Shown in pieces: positions 37,015 to 46,604 of a DNA stretch of 64,000 nucleotides (position 1 is the first letter of the stretch; each line of letters begins with the position of its first letter). A program made the translations under genes and the position numbers. Under the pieces are notes generated by a model. It made no database searches. It worked only from the letters and a program-made list of their open reading frames with translations, and was not told the origin of the DNA. The stretch is from the NCBI GenBank assembly GCA_937925475.1, contig CALEWH010000021.1, positions 1-64,000 on the forward strand, given 5' to 3'. The DNA comes from an uncultured Clostridia bacterium (GTDB taxonomy: Bacteria > Bacillota > Clostridia > Christensenellales > UBA1242).

Positions 37015-38331
37015 ATGACAAAAGAAAAATACCTTATCAAAACCTATGGCTGTCAAATGAATGTGCATGAGAGCGAAAAACTTGCAGGAATGTTGAAGTC
37101 AATGGGTTATGACGAAACCGATAATATAAACGATGCCGATGTAATCGTTTACAACACTTGTTGTATTCGTGACGGCTGTGAGAAAAAAGTTTTTGGCAAC
37201 TTAGGAATGCTAAAACCACTTAAAAAGAAAAAGCCAAACTTGATAGTTGCTATTTGTGGTTGTTTGACCCAAGCAGAAGGCAGAAAAGAGTATATAGCCA
37301 AAAAGTTTCCTTATGTAAACATTGTTTTTGGGACACACAATTTGCACGAATTTAAAAACTATATTTTAAAATACAAACTTGACCACCAAAATATTTACGA
37401 CATTTGGGAACAAGAAAAACCTATCAACGAACACACCGATATGTATCGAACAAGTGACTACAACGCATGGGTCAACATTATGTATGGTTGCAACAATTTT
37501 TGCTCGTATTGTATTGTGCCATATGTACGAGGACGCGAGCGCAGTCGCGACATCAATGATATTATCGAAGAAGTAAAGGGTTTGATTAAGGACGGATACA
37601 AGACAATCACACTGCTTGGCCAAAATGTAAATAGTTATGGCAATGACCTAAACGACCCTAATGTTAGTTTTGCGATTTTGCTTGAAAAACTAGCAAACCT
37701 TGAAGGTGATTTTCGCATTAAGTTTATGACATCGCACCCAAAAGACCTTACTGACGAAGTTATCAATGTTATCGCAAAGTATAAAAAACTAGCAAAAGTT
37801 ATACATTTGCCAATCCAATCTGGAAACAATAAAGTTCTTAAAGAAATGAACCGCAGATACACTCGTGAGCACTATTTGACACTAATTGATAAAATCCGCA
37901 CTCGCATTCCAGATTGCTATTTGTCGACTGACATCATTGTAGGATTTCCGGGCGAAACTAATGAGGAATTTGAAGATACATATAGCCTTGTAGAAAAAGT
38001 AAGGTATGACGGGGTATTTGCATTTATGTATTCGCCACGAACAGGTACAATAGCCGAAAAAATGTCAAATCAAGTTCCCGAAGAAATCAAAAATCAAAGA
38101 GTAAACAAACTATTAAAATTGTCCAAATCCATTTCAAAAGAAAAAACAGCCGAACTTGTAGGCAAAACACTATCAGTTTTGGTTAGAAGCAAGAATGGCG
38201 ACGATTACAACGCTGTCAGTGAAAGTGGACGAGATATAATAGTAAAATCTGAAAAACCAATCACACTTGATATGTTTTATGACTGCAAAATAGTCAGCAC
38301 ATCAAACAAACAAATCGTAGGTATAATCTAA
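37015..38331 (+). CDS. miaB: tRNA-2-methylthio-N6-dimethylallyladenosine synthase MiaB
   Basis: A radical SAM methylthiotransferase acting on i6A37 of tRNA. 438 residues: N-terminal cluster cysteines (TYGCQMNVHESEK, NTCCIRDG, CGCLTQ), SAM cluster CNNFCSYCIVPYVRGRERSR near 159, VGFPGETNEEFE, TRAM domain at the end. I use the ATG nine bases after GGAG; a TTG 15 bases upstream overlaps that site. It works after MiaA, encoded at the end of the same operon. Confidence 0.95.
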   Translation: MTKEKYLIKTYGCQMNVHESEKLAGMLKSMGYDETDNINDADVIVYNTCCIRDGCEKKVFGNLGMLKPLKKKKPNLIVAICGCLTQAEGRKEYIAKKFPYVNIVFGTHNLHEFKNYILKYKLDHQNIYDIWEQEKPINEHTDMYRTSDYNAWVNIMYGCNNFCSYCIVPYVRGRERSRDINDIIEEVKGLIKDGYKTITLLGQNVNSYGNDLNDPNVSFAILLEKLANLEGDFRIKFMTSHPKDLTDEVINVIAKYKKLAKVIHLPIQSGNNKVLKEMNRRYTREHYLTLIDKIRTRIPDCYLSTDIIVGFPGETNEEFEDTYSLVEKVRYDGVFAFMYSPRTGTIAEKMSNQVPEEIKNQRVNKLLKLSKSISKEKTAELVGKTLSVLVRSKNGDDYNAVSESGRDIIVKSEKPITLDMFYDCKIVSTSNKQIVGII

Positions 38332-38340
38332 GGAGAAAAT

Positions 38341-40968
38341 ATGTCAGATTTAAAAACAATTATTGACAGAAATCGTCTTAGTCCAATGATGAAAAAATAT
38401 GTAGACACAAAGGACAAATATCAAGACGCAATACTTTTATATAGACTAGGCGACTTTTACGAGTTGTTTTTCGACGATGCCGAACTATGCAGTAGAGTGC
38501 TAGGCCTTACATTGACAGGAAAAGACTGCGGACTAGACACACGAGCACCAATGTGTGGTATGCCATATCATGCTGTTGACACTTATGTCCAAAAACTGAT
38601 AAGTGCAGGATATAAAGTAGCCATATGCGAACAACTTTCCGCACCTACAAAAGGTCCTAGTCTAGTAGAGAGAGATGTAGTTAGAGTAATTACACCAGGT
38701 ACTGTCATTGACTCAAATCTTGTTAAGGAAGATCGAAACACATTTTTGGTTTCGCTATATAAAGAGAAAAACAATATAGGACTTGCCTATATTGATATTT
38801 CGACAGGGGAGTTTTATGTAAGCGAGTTTACAGGTGACAATATTCTATCACGCCTAAACGACACTTTGCTTCGCATAAGACCAAGCGAAATCATATGCAA
38901 TAAAGAGATGAGTAAGTGCGTTGATATGCCATGTGTGCGAGGCAAGTATGTTCCCGAATTTGAGTACTATGACGAAACAAATTATGATTATAGTCTATGT
39001 GATAGCATACTTAAAAAACAGCTTAACACAAACAACTTAAAAACTTTTGGAATAGCCAATAAAATATATGCAATCATAGCAGGTGGCAGCGTTCTAAATT
39101 ACATTCGCCAAACACAAAAGCGTGATTTGAGCCACATAAACAAAGTTACTTATGAAGTCAATGACGAGTACATGCAAATAGATGGCAGTACACGACGCAA
39201 CTTGGAGATTAGTGAAACATCTAAGGACAGAAAAAAATATGGTTCGCTACTATGGTTGCTTGACAAGACCAAAACAAAAATGGGTCAACGCATGCTTACA
39301 AGTATGGTCGAACAACCTTTGTTTAATGCAACTAAAATCAATTATAGACTAAAAGGCGTAGAAGAACTCTACAAAAACATAATTGCACGCGAAAACATAA
39401 GTCAAATACTGTACAAAATATACGATATAGAAAGACTATGTGGCAAAATTAGTTACAACAATATTAGTCCAAAAGATTGTGTTTCGCTTAAAACTTCTTT
39501 GCAAATGTTGCCCGAATTAAAATCATTGTTGGACAATTTTTCTAGTCCTATTTTAAGCGATATCAAAGAAAACATATCGACATTTGACGACCTAGTTTTG
39601 CTTATAGACCGAGCTATCGACGAAGAAAAAGCAACATCTACATTAAAGGATTATGGATTTATCAAAGCGGGATACAACTCCGAACTTGACGAACTTAACA
39701 ACATATCAACTTCGGGTCGAAATTGGATAATCCAACTTGAAGCCAGCGAAAAAGAAAAGACAAATATCAAAGGACTTAAAATAGCATACAATAAGGTTTT
39801 TGGGTATTATATCGAAGTACCTAATAGTCAAAAGGACCTTGTTCCGTTTAACTATGTGAGAAAGCAAACCATAGTAAATGCAGAGAGATATATTACCGAA
39901 GAACTAAAAACAATTGAAGATAAAATTTTGCACGCCGAAGAGAATAGAGTATCGCTCGAACAAAAATTGTATGCCGAGCTTAGAAACACACTTTTACAAT
40001 TTATAACCCCACTACAAAATACATCACACAGCATTGCTTTGCTTGACGCAATTTTGTCACTGGCTGTTGTTGCTGTCGAGAGAAATTATGTAAAGCCTAT
40101 TATAAACAAAAACACCGAAGGAATCGAGATAATCGGTGGAAGACACCCAATCGTCGAAGCAATCAATAAAGAAGAAGACTTTGTGCCAAATGACACAATT
40201 CTAAATGATACAGACTCACGCATTATGATTATCACTGGCCCAAATATGGCTGGTAAAAGTACATATATGCGTCAAGTTGCACTCATTACTTACATGGCTC
40301 ATATTGGTTCGTTTGTGCCCGCAACGAGCGCAAAAATCGCACTTACTGATAAGATTTTTACGCGTGTAGGCGCTAGCGATGACCTTAGTTTTGGTCAATC
40401 TACTTTCATGGTTGAGATGAGCGAAGTTAGTAATATCGTCAAAAACGCAACCAACAAATCTCTAATTGTACTTGACGAAGTAGGAAGGGGCACAAGCACT
40501 TTTGATGGTCTTTCTATTGCATGGAGCGTTGTGGAATATATTTCGAAAAACCTTAACGCAAAAACACTTTTTGCCACTCACTATCACGAACTAACTGACC
40601 TTGAAGGGACTCTTGAAGGAGTTAAAAACTATCGAATTAGCATAAAAGAGTATAACAACTCAATAGTATTTTTAAGAAAAATAGTAAGGGGCGGGGCAAA
40701 TAAAAGTTTTGGTATCGAAGTTGCGTCACTTGCCGGACTTCCAAACGAAATTTTAAGTCGTGCTCGTGAAATATTACACTATCTAGAAGAAAACGACCTT
40801 AATAAGTCACCTGAAAAAATATCCACTGATACTCAGGTTTCGAAAAAGGATGTGAGAGCGCAAAACGAAATCATGGCAGTTTTAAAAGATATTGATGTAA
40901 ATACACTTACTCCGCTTAGTGCTTTTGATACACTTGTAAGCCTAAAAGGTTATTTAAAAGAAAAATAA
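38341..40968 (+). CDS. mutS: DNA mismatch recognition protein MutS
   Basis: 875 residues, full-length MutS1: N-terminal mismatch-binding domain with GDFYELFFDDA (the Phe-x-Glu wedge), clamp and lever domains, ATPase with Walker A TGPNMAGKSTYMRQ near 631, Walker B LIVLDEVGRGTSTFDG, and a short C-terminal helix-turn-helix. AAGGAGAAAAT precedes the ATG. Followed by mutL in 9 bp. Confidence 0.97.
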   Translation: MSDLKTIIDRNRLSPMMKKYVDTKDKYQDAILLYRLGDFYELFFDDAELCSRVLGLTLTGKDCGLDTRAPMCGMPYHAVDTYVQKLISAGYKVAICEQLSAPTKGPSLVERDVVRVITPGTVIDSNLVKEDRNTFLVSLYKEKNNIGLAYIDISTGEFYVSEFTGDNILSRLNDTLLRIRPSEIICNKEMSKCVDMPCVRGKYVPEFEYYDETNYDYSLCDSILKKQLNTNNLKTFGIANKIYAIIAGGSVLNYIRQTQKRDLSHINKVTYEVNDEYMQIDGSTRRNLEISETSKDRKKYGSLLWLLDKTKTKMGQRMLTSMVEQPLFNATKINYRLKGVEELYKNIIARENISQILYKIYDIERLCGKISYNNISPKDCVSLKTSLQMLPELKSLLDNFSSPILSDIKENISTFDDLVLLIDRAIDEEKATSTLKDYGFIKAGYNSELDELNNISTSGRNWIIQLEASEKEKTNIKGLKIAYNKVFGYYIEVPNSQKDLVPFNYVRKQTIVNAERYITEELKTIEDKILHAEENRVSLEQKLYAELRNTLLQFITPLQNTSHSIALLDAILSLAVVAVERNYVKPIINKNTEGIEIIGGRHPIVEAINKEEDFVPNDTILNDTDSRIMIITGPNMAGKSTYMRQVALITYMAHIGSFVPATSAKIALTDKIFTRVGASDDLSFGQSTFMVEMSEVSNIVKNATNKSLIVLDEVGRGTSTFDGLSIAWSVVEYISKNLNAKTLFATHYHELTDLEGTLEGVKNYRISIKEYNNSIVFLRKIVRGGANKSFGIEVASLAGLPNEILSRAREILHYLEENDLNKSPEKISTDTQVSKKDVRAQNEIMAVLKDIDVNTLTPLSAFDTLVSLKGYLKEK

Positions 40969-40977
40969 AGGATTGTT

Positions 40978-42903
40978 ATGGGAAAAATAAATATACTTGA
41001 CAAAACAATATACAACAGGATTGCGGCAGGCGAGGTTGTTGAAAAACCCGCAAGTGTCGTGAAAGAACTTGTAGAAAACTCGATAGATGGTGGCGCGACT
41101 TCCATCTCTATCGACATCAAAAATGGTGGCATAACTCGAATTAGGGTTAGTGATAACGGGTGCGGAATTGAAAAGGAAGACTTTATTCCTGCATTTATGC
41201 CACATGCGACAAGCAAAATTAAAGATATTGACGACCTTGATAAAATCGGAACCCTTGGTTTTAGGGGCGAGGCACTAGCATCAATTGCATCTGTTAGCAA
41301 AGTTTCGCTTACAAGCAAAGTTAGAACTTGCGACGAAGGATATACTGTTCGTGTTGAAGGTGGAGAGATAGGCGAGACATCACCTGTCGGAACAATCAAT
41401 GGCACCACAGTTGTCGTAGAAAATTTGTTTTACAATGTCCCTGCTCGTGCAAAATTTTTGAGAAAAGAACGCCAAGAAGAAAGTGAAATTACAAATTATA
41501 TTTCAAGACTAATTCTTGCAAATCCAAATATCTCAATAAAATACATAGCAGATAATAAAGTCGTTTATCAATCAAATGGAAACGGCTTATATGAAGCTAT
41601 ATATAGTATTTATGGAAAATCCATTGTAGACAATGTGGTCGAATACAAATACACAAATGGCGATTTTAGTTTTAGTGGATATTTAGGTCTTCCGACTTTT
41701 TCAAAGCCAAACAGAACTTATCAAACTTTAATTATTAATGGAAGATATGTAATCAATCAAGCTATATCAATGGCAATCTACAAGGCCTATGAAAATTATA
41801 TAATGAAATCGACTTTCCCTTTTTATGTAATCAATCTAAACTTGCCACTTGATAAGGTCGATGTAAATGTTCACCCAAACAAACTTGATGTCAAATTTGA
41901 AAACAGCAACCAAATTTTTGGAATGGTGTACACAAGTGTAAGCGATGTATTGTCAAAAATGATGCTTGTAAAAAATATTGCTGACATTCCTAATGATGAC
42001 GAAATAGACAAAGAAACTCCAAAAACACTCTACAATGTAAATTCATCAGAAGGTCAATCATATACAAGTGAGTCTTCTCAAAAAGACAACATCAGTGAAG
42101 TATCTCTCGAAGAAAAACATAGTGAAGACAATGAAGAAAAAATAACATCTTCGCCTTTGTTTGAAGACAATTTCCGTTCTATTAAGTCGTTTCTTACTAA
42201 AAACAAGACAGGTGAATATTGTGTAGAAGACAATGATTTTGCCTACCAACTTGCTGAAAAAATGACCCAACAACAAATGGACATTCTTCCAAAAGCATCG
42301 TCACAAGAAGCCTTGAAGTTGGATATAAACGACTTTAAAATACTTGGCACACTTTTCAATACTTATATCCTTATAGAAAAAGATGATTGTCTATATCTTA
42401 TCGACCAACACGCAGGACACGAAAGAGTTTTGTACGATAAGTTTAAGGAGCAATTATTGCAAAATGATATTGCTGTCCAACCACTTTTGATCCCATACAT
42501 TCTAAATGTAAACTCACAAGAATTTGAATATATAAACTCAAATTTGGACACACTTGCAAAAATGGGTTGGGAGATGGAAGAGTTTGGCCACAATGCATAT
42601 AAGGTTAATACAGTGCCAGTCCTTCTTAAAGACATCTCATTTAGCACATTCTTTAATGAAGTTTTGTCAAATCTAAACAATCGTTTGACTGTTGACAATG
42701 TCAGTATCTTGCAAGACTATATTGCAAAATCAGCCTGCAAAGCAGCTGTAAAAGCAAACGATATTTTAAGTGAGATGGAGATAAAAATTCTGCTTACAAA
42801 ACTTTCAAGAGAAAACCAAGTTTTGCTTTGCCCACACGGACGCCCTATCATACTTAAAATCACACAAAAAGATATTGAAAAATGGTTCAAAAGGATAGTC
42901 TAA
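40978..42903 (+). CDS. mutL: DNA mismatch repair endonuclease MutL
   Basis: 641 residues: GHKL ATPase with AAGEVVEKPASVVKELVENSI split by motifs including DNGCGI and GFRGEALASI; a variable acidic linker (about 345-440); and a C-terminal dimerisation and nuclease domain. The nuclease motif DQHA-x2-E-x4-E appears near residue 475 as DQHAGHERVLYD, with Asp in place of the last Glu. CPHGRPI at the end is the zinc-binding motif of nicking MutL. The protein is therefore probably an endonuclease, as expected for a bacterium without MutH. Confidence 0.95.
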   Translation: MGKINILDKTIYNRIAAGEVVEKPASVVKELVENSIDGGATSISIDIKNGGITRIRVSDNGCGIEKEDFIPAFMPHATSKIKDIDDLDKIGTLGFRGEALASIASVSKVSLTSKVRTCDEGYTVRVEGGEIGETSPVGTINGTTVVVENLFYNVPARAKFLRKERQEESEITNYISRLILANPNISIKYIADNKVVYQSNGNGLYEAIYSIYGKSIVDNVVEYKYTNGDFSFSGYLGLPTFSKPNRTYQTLIINGRYVINQAISMAIYKAYENYIMKSTFPFYVINLNLPLDKVDVNVHPNKLDVKFENSNQIFGMVYTSVSDVLSKMMLVKNIADIPNDDEIDKETPKTLYNVNSSEGQSYTSESSQKDNISEVSLEEKHSEDNEEKITSSPLFEDNFRSIKSFLTKNKTGEYCVEDNDFAYQLAEKMTQQQMDILPKASSQEALKLDINDFKILGTLFNTYILIEKDDCLYLIDQHAGHERVLYDKFKEQLLQNDIAVQPLLIPYILNVNSQEFEYINSNLDTLAKMGWEMEEFGHNAYKVNTVPVLLKDISFSTFFNEVLSNLNNRLTVDNVSILQDYIAKSACKAAVKANDILSEMEIKILLTKLSRENQVLLCPHGRPIILKITQKDIEKWFKRIV

Positions 42904-43823
42904 TGTACAACTGCATTTTGATTTTTGGACCTACTGCGAGTGGCAAATCAGATCTTGCCATCACACTTGCGCAAAGATATGGCGGTCAGATAATTAATTG
43001 CGACAGCCAACAAATATACAAAGACCTAAGTATCGGCACAGCAAAGCCGACTGCCGATGACTTCAATAAGGTCAAACATCACTTGTTTGATTATGTAAGT
43101 ATCACCGAGGATTATTCTGTATCAAGATATAATCACGACGCAATTAAAGTCTTTAACGATCTACTAAGCCACGACATACTTCCTGTTTTTGTTGGTGGCA
43201 CAGGACTATACATTGATTCACTTTTATACAAACACGACTATGGTTTTACTCAAAAAAATAGTGAAGTGCGACAAAAATATGAAAATATGGCGTTGCAATT
43301 TGGAAACCAATATGTGTACGATTTACTAAAAGAAATCGATCCTGAGTCGGCAAGTAGTCTTCATCCAAATGATTTGAAAAGGGTAGTACGCGCACTGGAA
43401 ATAGCAAGCACTGGTAAGAAAAAGTCAGAGCAAGTTATGCTTCCAAACGACCAATTTAGGCCATTCATAATTTATGCAAATATCGAGCGAGATATATTGT
43501 ATGACCGCATAAACAAACGCGTCGATCAAATGGTGAATAATGGACTAATGGATGAAGTGTCAAATCTACAAAAACAAAACCTATTAAGGTCGGATTTAAA
43601 ACTTCCAATAGGTTATAGCGAGTGGATAAAATACTATGCAAACGAATTAGATTTTAACCAAACTGTTGCACTTATCAAACAACATAGTCGCAACTATGCA
43701 AAACGCCAAAATACTTGGTTTAAAAGGCGAAATTTCGCGGTGGAGTATAACCCTATGCATAGTACTATTCAAGACTTGTTTACTGTTACTGACAAATATT
43801 TTAAAAATAAAAAAGACAACTAA
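42903..43823 (+). CDS. miaA: tRNA dimethylallyltransferase MiaA
   Basis: Adds the isopentenyl group to A37 of tRNAs reading U-starting codons. 306 residues with P-loop GPTASGKSD at 9-17, INCDSQQIYKDL, GTAKPT, FVGGTGLYIDSLLY and the LPIGYSEW region. Its ATG overlaps the mutL stop (TAATG), so translation is coupled. Last gene of the operon before a bidirectional terminator. It supplies the substrate for MiaB, the first gene. Confidence 0.95.
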   Translation: MYNCILIFGPTASGKSDLAITLAQRYGGQIINCDSQQIYKDLSIGTAKPTADDFNKVKHHLFDYVSITEDYSVSRYNHDAIKVFNDLLSHDILPVFVGGTGLYIDSLLYKHDYGFTQKNSEVRQKYENMALQFGNQYVYDLLKEIDPESASSLHPNDLKRVVRALEIASTGKKKSEQVMLPNDQFRPFIIYANIERDILYDRINKRVDQMVNNGLMDEVSNLQKQNLLRSDLKLPIGYSEWIKYYANELDFNQTVALIKQHSRNYAKRQNTWFKRRNFAVEYNPMHSTIQDLFTVTDKYFKNKKDN

Positions 43824-43840
43824 TCAAGTTGTCTTTTATT
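43811..43840. terminator. Bidirectional terminator between miaA and lexA
   Basis: AAAAGACAACT-AATCA-AGTTGTCTTTT overlapping the miaA stop, with T tracts both ways between converging genes. Confidence 0.85.
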
Positions 43841-43859
43841 TTTCATATTTTTCAAAATA

Positions 43860-44477
43860 TTAAATATTTCTTACTAGTCCTACGACTTTTCCCAACAAAT
43901 CTACGCGGTCGACAATAATAGGATCCATTGTGTCATTTTCTGGTTGTAGTCGGAAATGTCCGTCTTCACGATAAAATCTTTTTACAGTAGCAGATCCATC
44001 TATTAGTGCCGCTACAATGTCACCATTTTCGGCATACGATTGTTGGCGTACTACAATTTTGTCACCGCTTAGTATGCCAGCATTTATCATACTTTCACCA
44101 CGAACTGTCAACATAAATAATCCATCGCCCCTAAATAGATTTGGCGAAACCATATAACATTCGTCATAGTTTTCGACTGCCAAGATAGGTTGACCCGCAG
44201 TGATTGTGCCAAGCATCGGAATTGATGTATAATCGCCATGTTCGTCAGTGTTTACTACTTTTGGAAATTTATCAAGTATCTCAATTGCACGATTTTTATT
44301 GTGTGTTTTTCTAATAAGACCATTGTCTTCAAGTTTTGTAAGATAATAGGCGATAGTGCTTGTGCTACTTACATTTATCGCTTCACACATCTCTCTTACT
44401 GATGGCGGAAAACCATTTTTATCTTGAAAAACCCTTATATAATCCAACAATTCTTTTTCTTTATTATATCGTGACAT
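43860..44477 (-). CDS. lexA: SOS repressor LexA
   Basis: 205 residues: N-terminal winged helix (PPSVREMCEAINVSSTSTIA), a hinge with the Ala-Gly self-cleavage site in GTITAGQPI near residue 94, and a peptidase S24 domain with the serine in VRGESMINAG near 127 and the lysine in SATVKRFY near 163. Spacing agrees with known LexA. The ATG after GAGGTG is chosen; an upstream start would run through the promoter. A palindromic operator overlaps its own promoter, implying autorepression. Confidence 0.95.
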   Translation of the reverse strand: MSRYNKEKELLDYIRVFQDKNGFPPSVREMCEAINVSSTSTIAYYLTKLEDNGLIRKTHNKNRAIEILDKFPKVVNTDEHGDYTSIPMLGTITAGQPILAVENYDECYMVSPNLFRGDGLFMLTVRGESMINAGILSGDKIVVRQQSYAENGDIVAALIDGSATVKRFYREDGHFRLQPENDTMDPIIVDRVDLLGKVVGLVRNI

Positions 44478-44504
44478 ACGACACCTCATTTGTTTATTTG
44501 TAGC

Positions 44505-44533
44505 ATTATAAAACAAAATAGAACAAATGTCAA
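44505..44533 (-). promoter_or_regulatory. lexA promoter (full consensus)
   Basis: On the minus strand TTGACA (44528-44533), exactly 17 bp, TATAAT (44505-44510). The -35 lies in the centre of the operator palindrome. Confidence 0.85.
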
Positions 44534-44545
44534 ACATTTGTTCTA
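44519..44545 (-). promoter_or_regulatory. LexA operator palindrome, doubling as recombinase-gene terminator
   Basis: TAGAACAAATGT-N3-ACATTTGTTCTA, a perfect 12-bp-arm palindrome. Each arm resembles the GAAC-N4-GTTC LexA box of Firmicutes (GAAC-AAAT-GTTT). It covers the lexA -35. As RNA from the upstream recombinase gene, whose stop codon (44550-44552) lies just before it on the minus strand, it forms a 12-bp hairpin followed by a TTTTGTTTTA tract, so it can also terminate that transcript. Confidence 0.7.
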
Positions 44546-44549
44546 CATT

Positions 44550-45599
44550 TTATTCATCTTTTCTAAGTTTTATTACATGCGCTGCATTACGCCTTATGTC
44601 TTCGGAAATAGCAGCATAGTGTTTGCGAGTTGTGTTTACATCTTTGTGTCCAAGCACATCTGCAACAATATAAATATCGCCAGTTTCTCGATATAGATTT
44701 GTGCCAAATGTACTTCTCAATTTATGTGGTGTGATGTGTTTTAATGGAGTAACTAATTTGCTGTATTTTTTTACGAGATTTTGTACAGCTCTAACTGTTA
44801 TTCTTTTATTTTGTAGGCTCAAAAACAACGCCCGCTCATCAGGTGAAACATTTTTATTGTTTTCCCTTTCAACCAAATAATCTTTTAACGCACTCGCAAC
44901 TTCGTCATTAAAATATAGCACAACTTGATTTCCACCTTTGCGAGTAACCCTAAATGCGTTTTGCTTAAAGTCAATGTCTTCAATGTTTAATCCGACACAT
45001 TCTGAGATACGAATTCCTGTCCCCAAAAACAAACTCAACATCGCAAAATCACGCTTTTTTGTATGCTTATGAAAGCCTTTTTGCATATCGGTTAGTTTGT
45101 CACCGGCTTCGGATTCGTCAAGCAATTTGACCACTTCATCAACATCAAGCCTAATTATTTCTTTGTCGTGGATTTTAGGTGTATCTATCTTTTCACCTAT
45201 ATTCGAACTCAATTTGTCTTTCTTGAAAAAGTATTTAAGAAGTGACCTTACAGCGCTCAATTTTCTGTTTCGAGCACGCTCGCCATTATGTATTTTCTTT
45301 CCTTCATATATATATAGGTTCAGATATTCCATATAATATTCGATGTGCGTCGAAGTGACCTTATCAAGATCAGCAAGAGTAAATTGGGTTATTTCTTTTC
45401 CGCCAAACTCAGGTACTTCCCAAGATAAAAATTGGAAAAATATTTTTAAATCGCGTGCATAACCAAGTCGAGTTAGGGGAGTTGTGTAAGGCTCAATACC
45501 TAAAAAATACTCACTACAAAAAGGTGGCAACTGTTTTCTAAGTTGTCTAAGTTTTAAAATATTGTCGTCATCTCTTTCTTTAAAATAACTTTCTACCAT
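44550..45599 (-). CDS. Tyrosine recombinase (XerC/D-like)
   Basis: 349 residues: an N-terminal SAM-like core-binding domain (about 30-125) and a catalytic domain with Arg in GTGIRISECVGL near 194, His-x-x-Arg in TPHKLRSTFG near 292, His in VLGHKDVNTT and the nucleophile Tyr in RKHYAAIS near 327. It is 40-50 residues longer than typical XerC/D, from extra N-terminal sequence. AGGTGAG precedes the ATG. No phage, transposon or att-like repeat is nearby, so a chromosome-dimer resolution or housekeeping role is more likely than an integrase on an element. Confidence 0.88.
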   Translation of the reverse strand: MVESYFKERDDDNILKLRQLRKQLPPFCSEYFLGIEPYTTPLTRLGYARDLKIFFQFLSWEVPEFGGKEITQFTLADLDKVTSTHIEYYMEYLNLYIYEGKKIHNGERARNRKLSAVRSLLKYFFKKDKLSSNIGEKIDTPKIHDKEIIRLDVDEVVKLLDESEAGDKLTDMQKGFHKHTKKRDFAMLSLFLGTGIRISECVGLNIEDIDFKQNAFRVTRKGGNQVVLYFNDEVASALKDYLVERENNKNVSPDERALFLSLQNKRITVRAVQNLVKKYSKLVTPLKHITPHKLRSTFGTNLYRETGDIYIVADVLGHKDVNTTRKHYAAISEDIRRNAAHVIKLRKDE

Positions 45600-45714
45600 A
45601 AACTCACCTAGTTTTATTATATCGCAAAAAGACCTAATTGAAAAATATAATCGTAACAAATGACAAAAATAATTTTATATGTTATATTATTAAAAAGATG
45701 ATAGGTGAGTGTTT

Positions 45715-46578
45715 ATGGACAAAAAAACATTACTAGCAGAAAAATTTGATGAAGAAAAGCAAATAATTCTTGAAAATTTTAAGGACATAATCGACGAAAT
45801 GGTCGACGATTATTTTTATGATAAAGAGCTTTTTGCCAGCGAAAACATAAAAACTTATTATTATGACGAATACAAACTAGGCACAAATGTTTGTCTTGAC
45901 ACGCCAGCAACATTGTATATCGAAATAAACCAACTAAGCAACATCAAAAATTTTAAAGACAACGCCATTGTTCAGGATAGATATCTAACCTTGAAAAAGA
46001 TTAAAGACGACCTTATGGAAATGTCTATAAATAATTTTGACAGCAACACATTAATCTGGCAAGACAAATATTCGCTTAACTTTGCGATCAATGTTTTTGA
46101 CGAAGAAGAAAACAAAACAACACATTATTTTCAAGTCATTCCTTGCTTTACAGAAGTAAACGAAAACAAGGTGAGTGGAATAATATACTATACAAATGAC
46201 AAAGTTTTGGTCGAAAAAGAATATCCAAAACTAAGTATTCGCAATTTTAAATTAAAAAATAAAACAACAAATGATTTGTTTAGACAATACATTTTGCTTT
46301 TCAAAAACGCTTATAAGATTGACAAAAATGAAAAGTTATTGCCATTTGAAATATTTGAAATTTTATTATATACAGTTCCTAATTCTTATTTTACAGATTT
46401 GGAAGACGCCACAATACTTAAAATTTTAGACTATCTAAAAAACTGTGGCATCAAACTTGCAAAAACTATGGACGAACAACAAGATGCTTTTAAATCAAAA
46501 TACAAATCATTGTCATCAATTTACGCATCAATGGTTATTAAAAGTCTTATAAAAATATTTTCAAACAATAAAAAATAG
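45715..46578 (+). CDS. Unknown protein, possibly a degenerate nucleotidyltransferase fold
   Basis: 287 residues, soluble, acidic N-terminus. I do not recognise it with certainty. The order of elements resembles OAS/CCA-type nucleotidyltransferases: a helix, then YYYDEYKLGTNVCLDTPATL where a GS-x-GT...DxD motif would be, a strand with FQVIPCF like the third catalytic strand, then a helical C-terminal half (LFRQYILLFKNAYKI, LPFEIFEILLYTVP). The catalytic Asp pair is absent, so if the fold is right it is inactive or a binding protein. AGGTGAG precedes the ATG. Divergent from the recombinase gene, with a terminator after it. Confidence 0.5.
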   Translation: MDKKTLLAEKFDEEKQIILENFKDIIDEMVDDYFYDKELFASENIKTYYYDEYKLGTNVCLDTPATLYIEINQLSNIKNFKDNAIVQDRYLTLKKIKDDLMEMSINNFDSNTLIWQDKYSLNFAINVFDEEENKTTHYFQVIPCFTEVNENKVSGIIYYTNDKVLVEKEYPKLSIRNFKLKNKTTNDLFRQYILLFKNAYKIDKNEKLLPFEIFEILLYTVPNSYFTDLEDATILKILDYLKNCGIKLAKTMDEQQDAFKSKYKSLSSIYASMVIKSLIKIFSNNKK

Positions 46579-46604
46579 TGACTTTCAAAGTTGCTATTTT
46601 TTTA
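46570..46604 (+). terminator. Terminator after the unknown gene
   Basis: AAAAAATAG...ACTT-TCA-AAGT...CTATTTTTTT, a long imperfect stem ending in a T run and overlapping the stop codon. Confidence 0.7.

Noticed and set aside
44550..45599. Integrase as marker of a prophage or integrative element
   Set aside because: No phage, conjugation or toxin-antitoxin genes, no tRNA-associated direct repeats, and flanking genes are core or unrelated.
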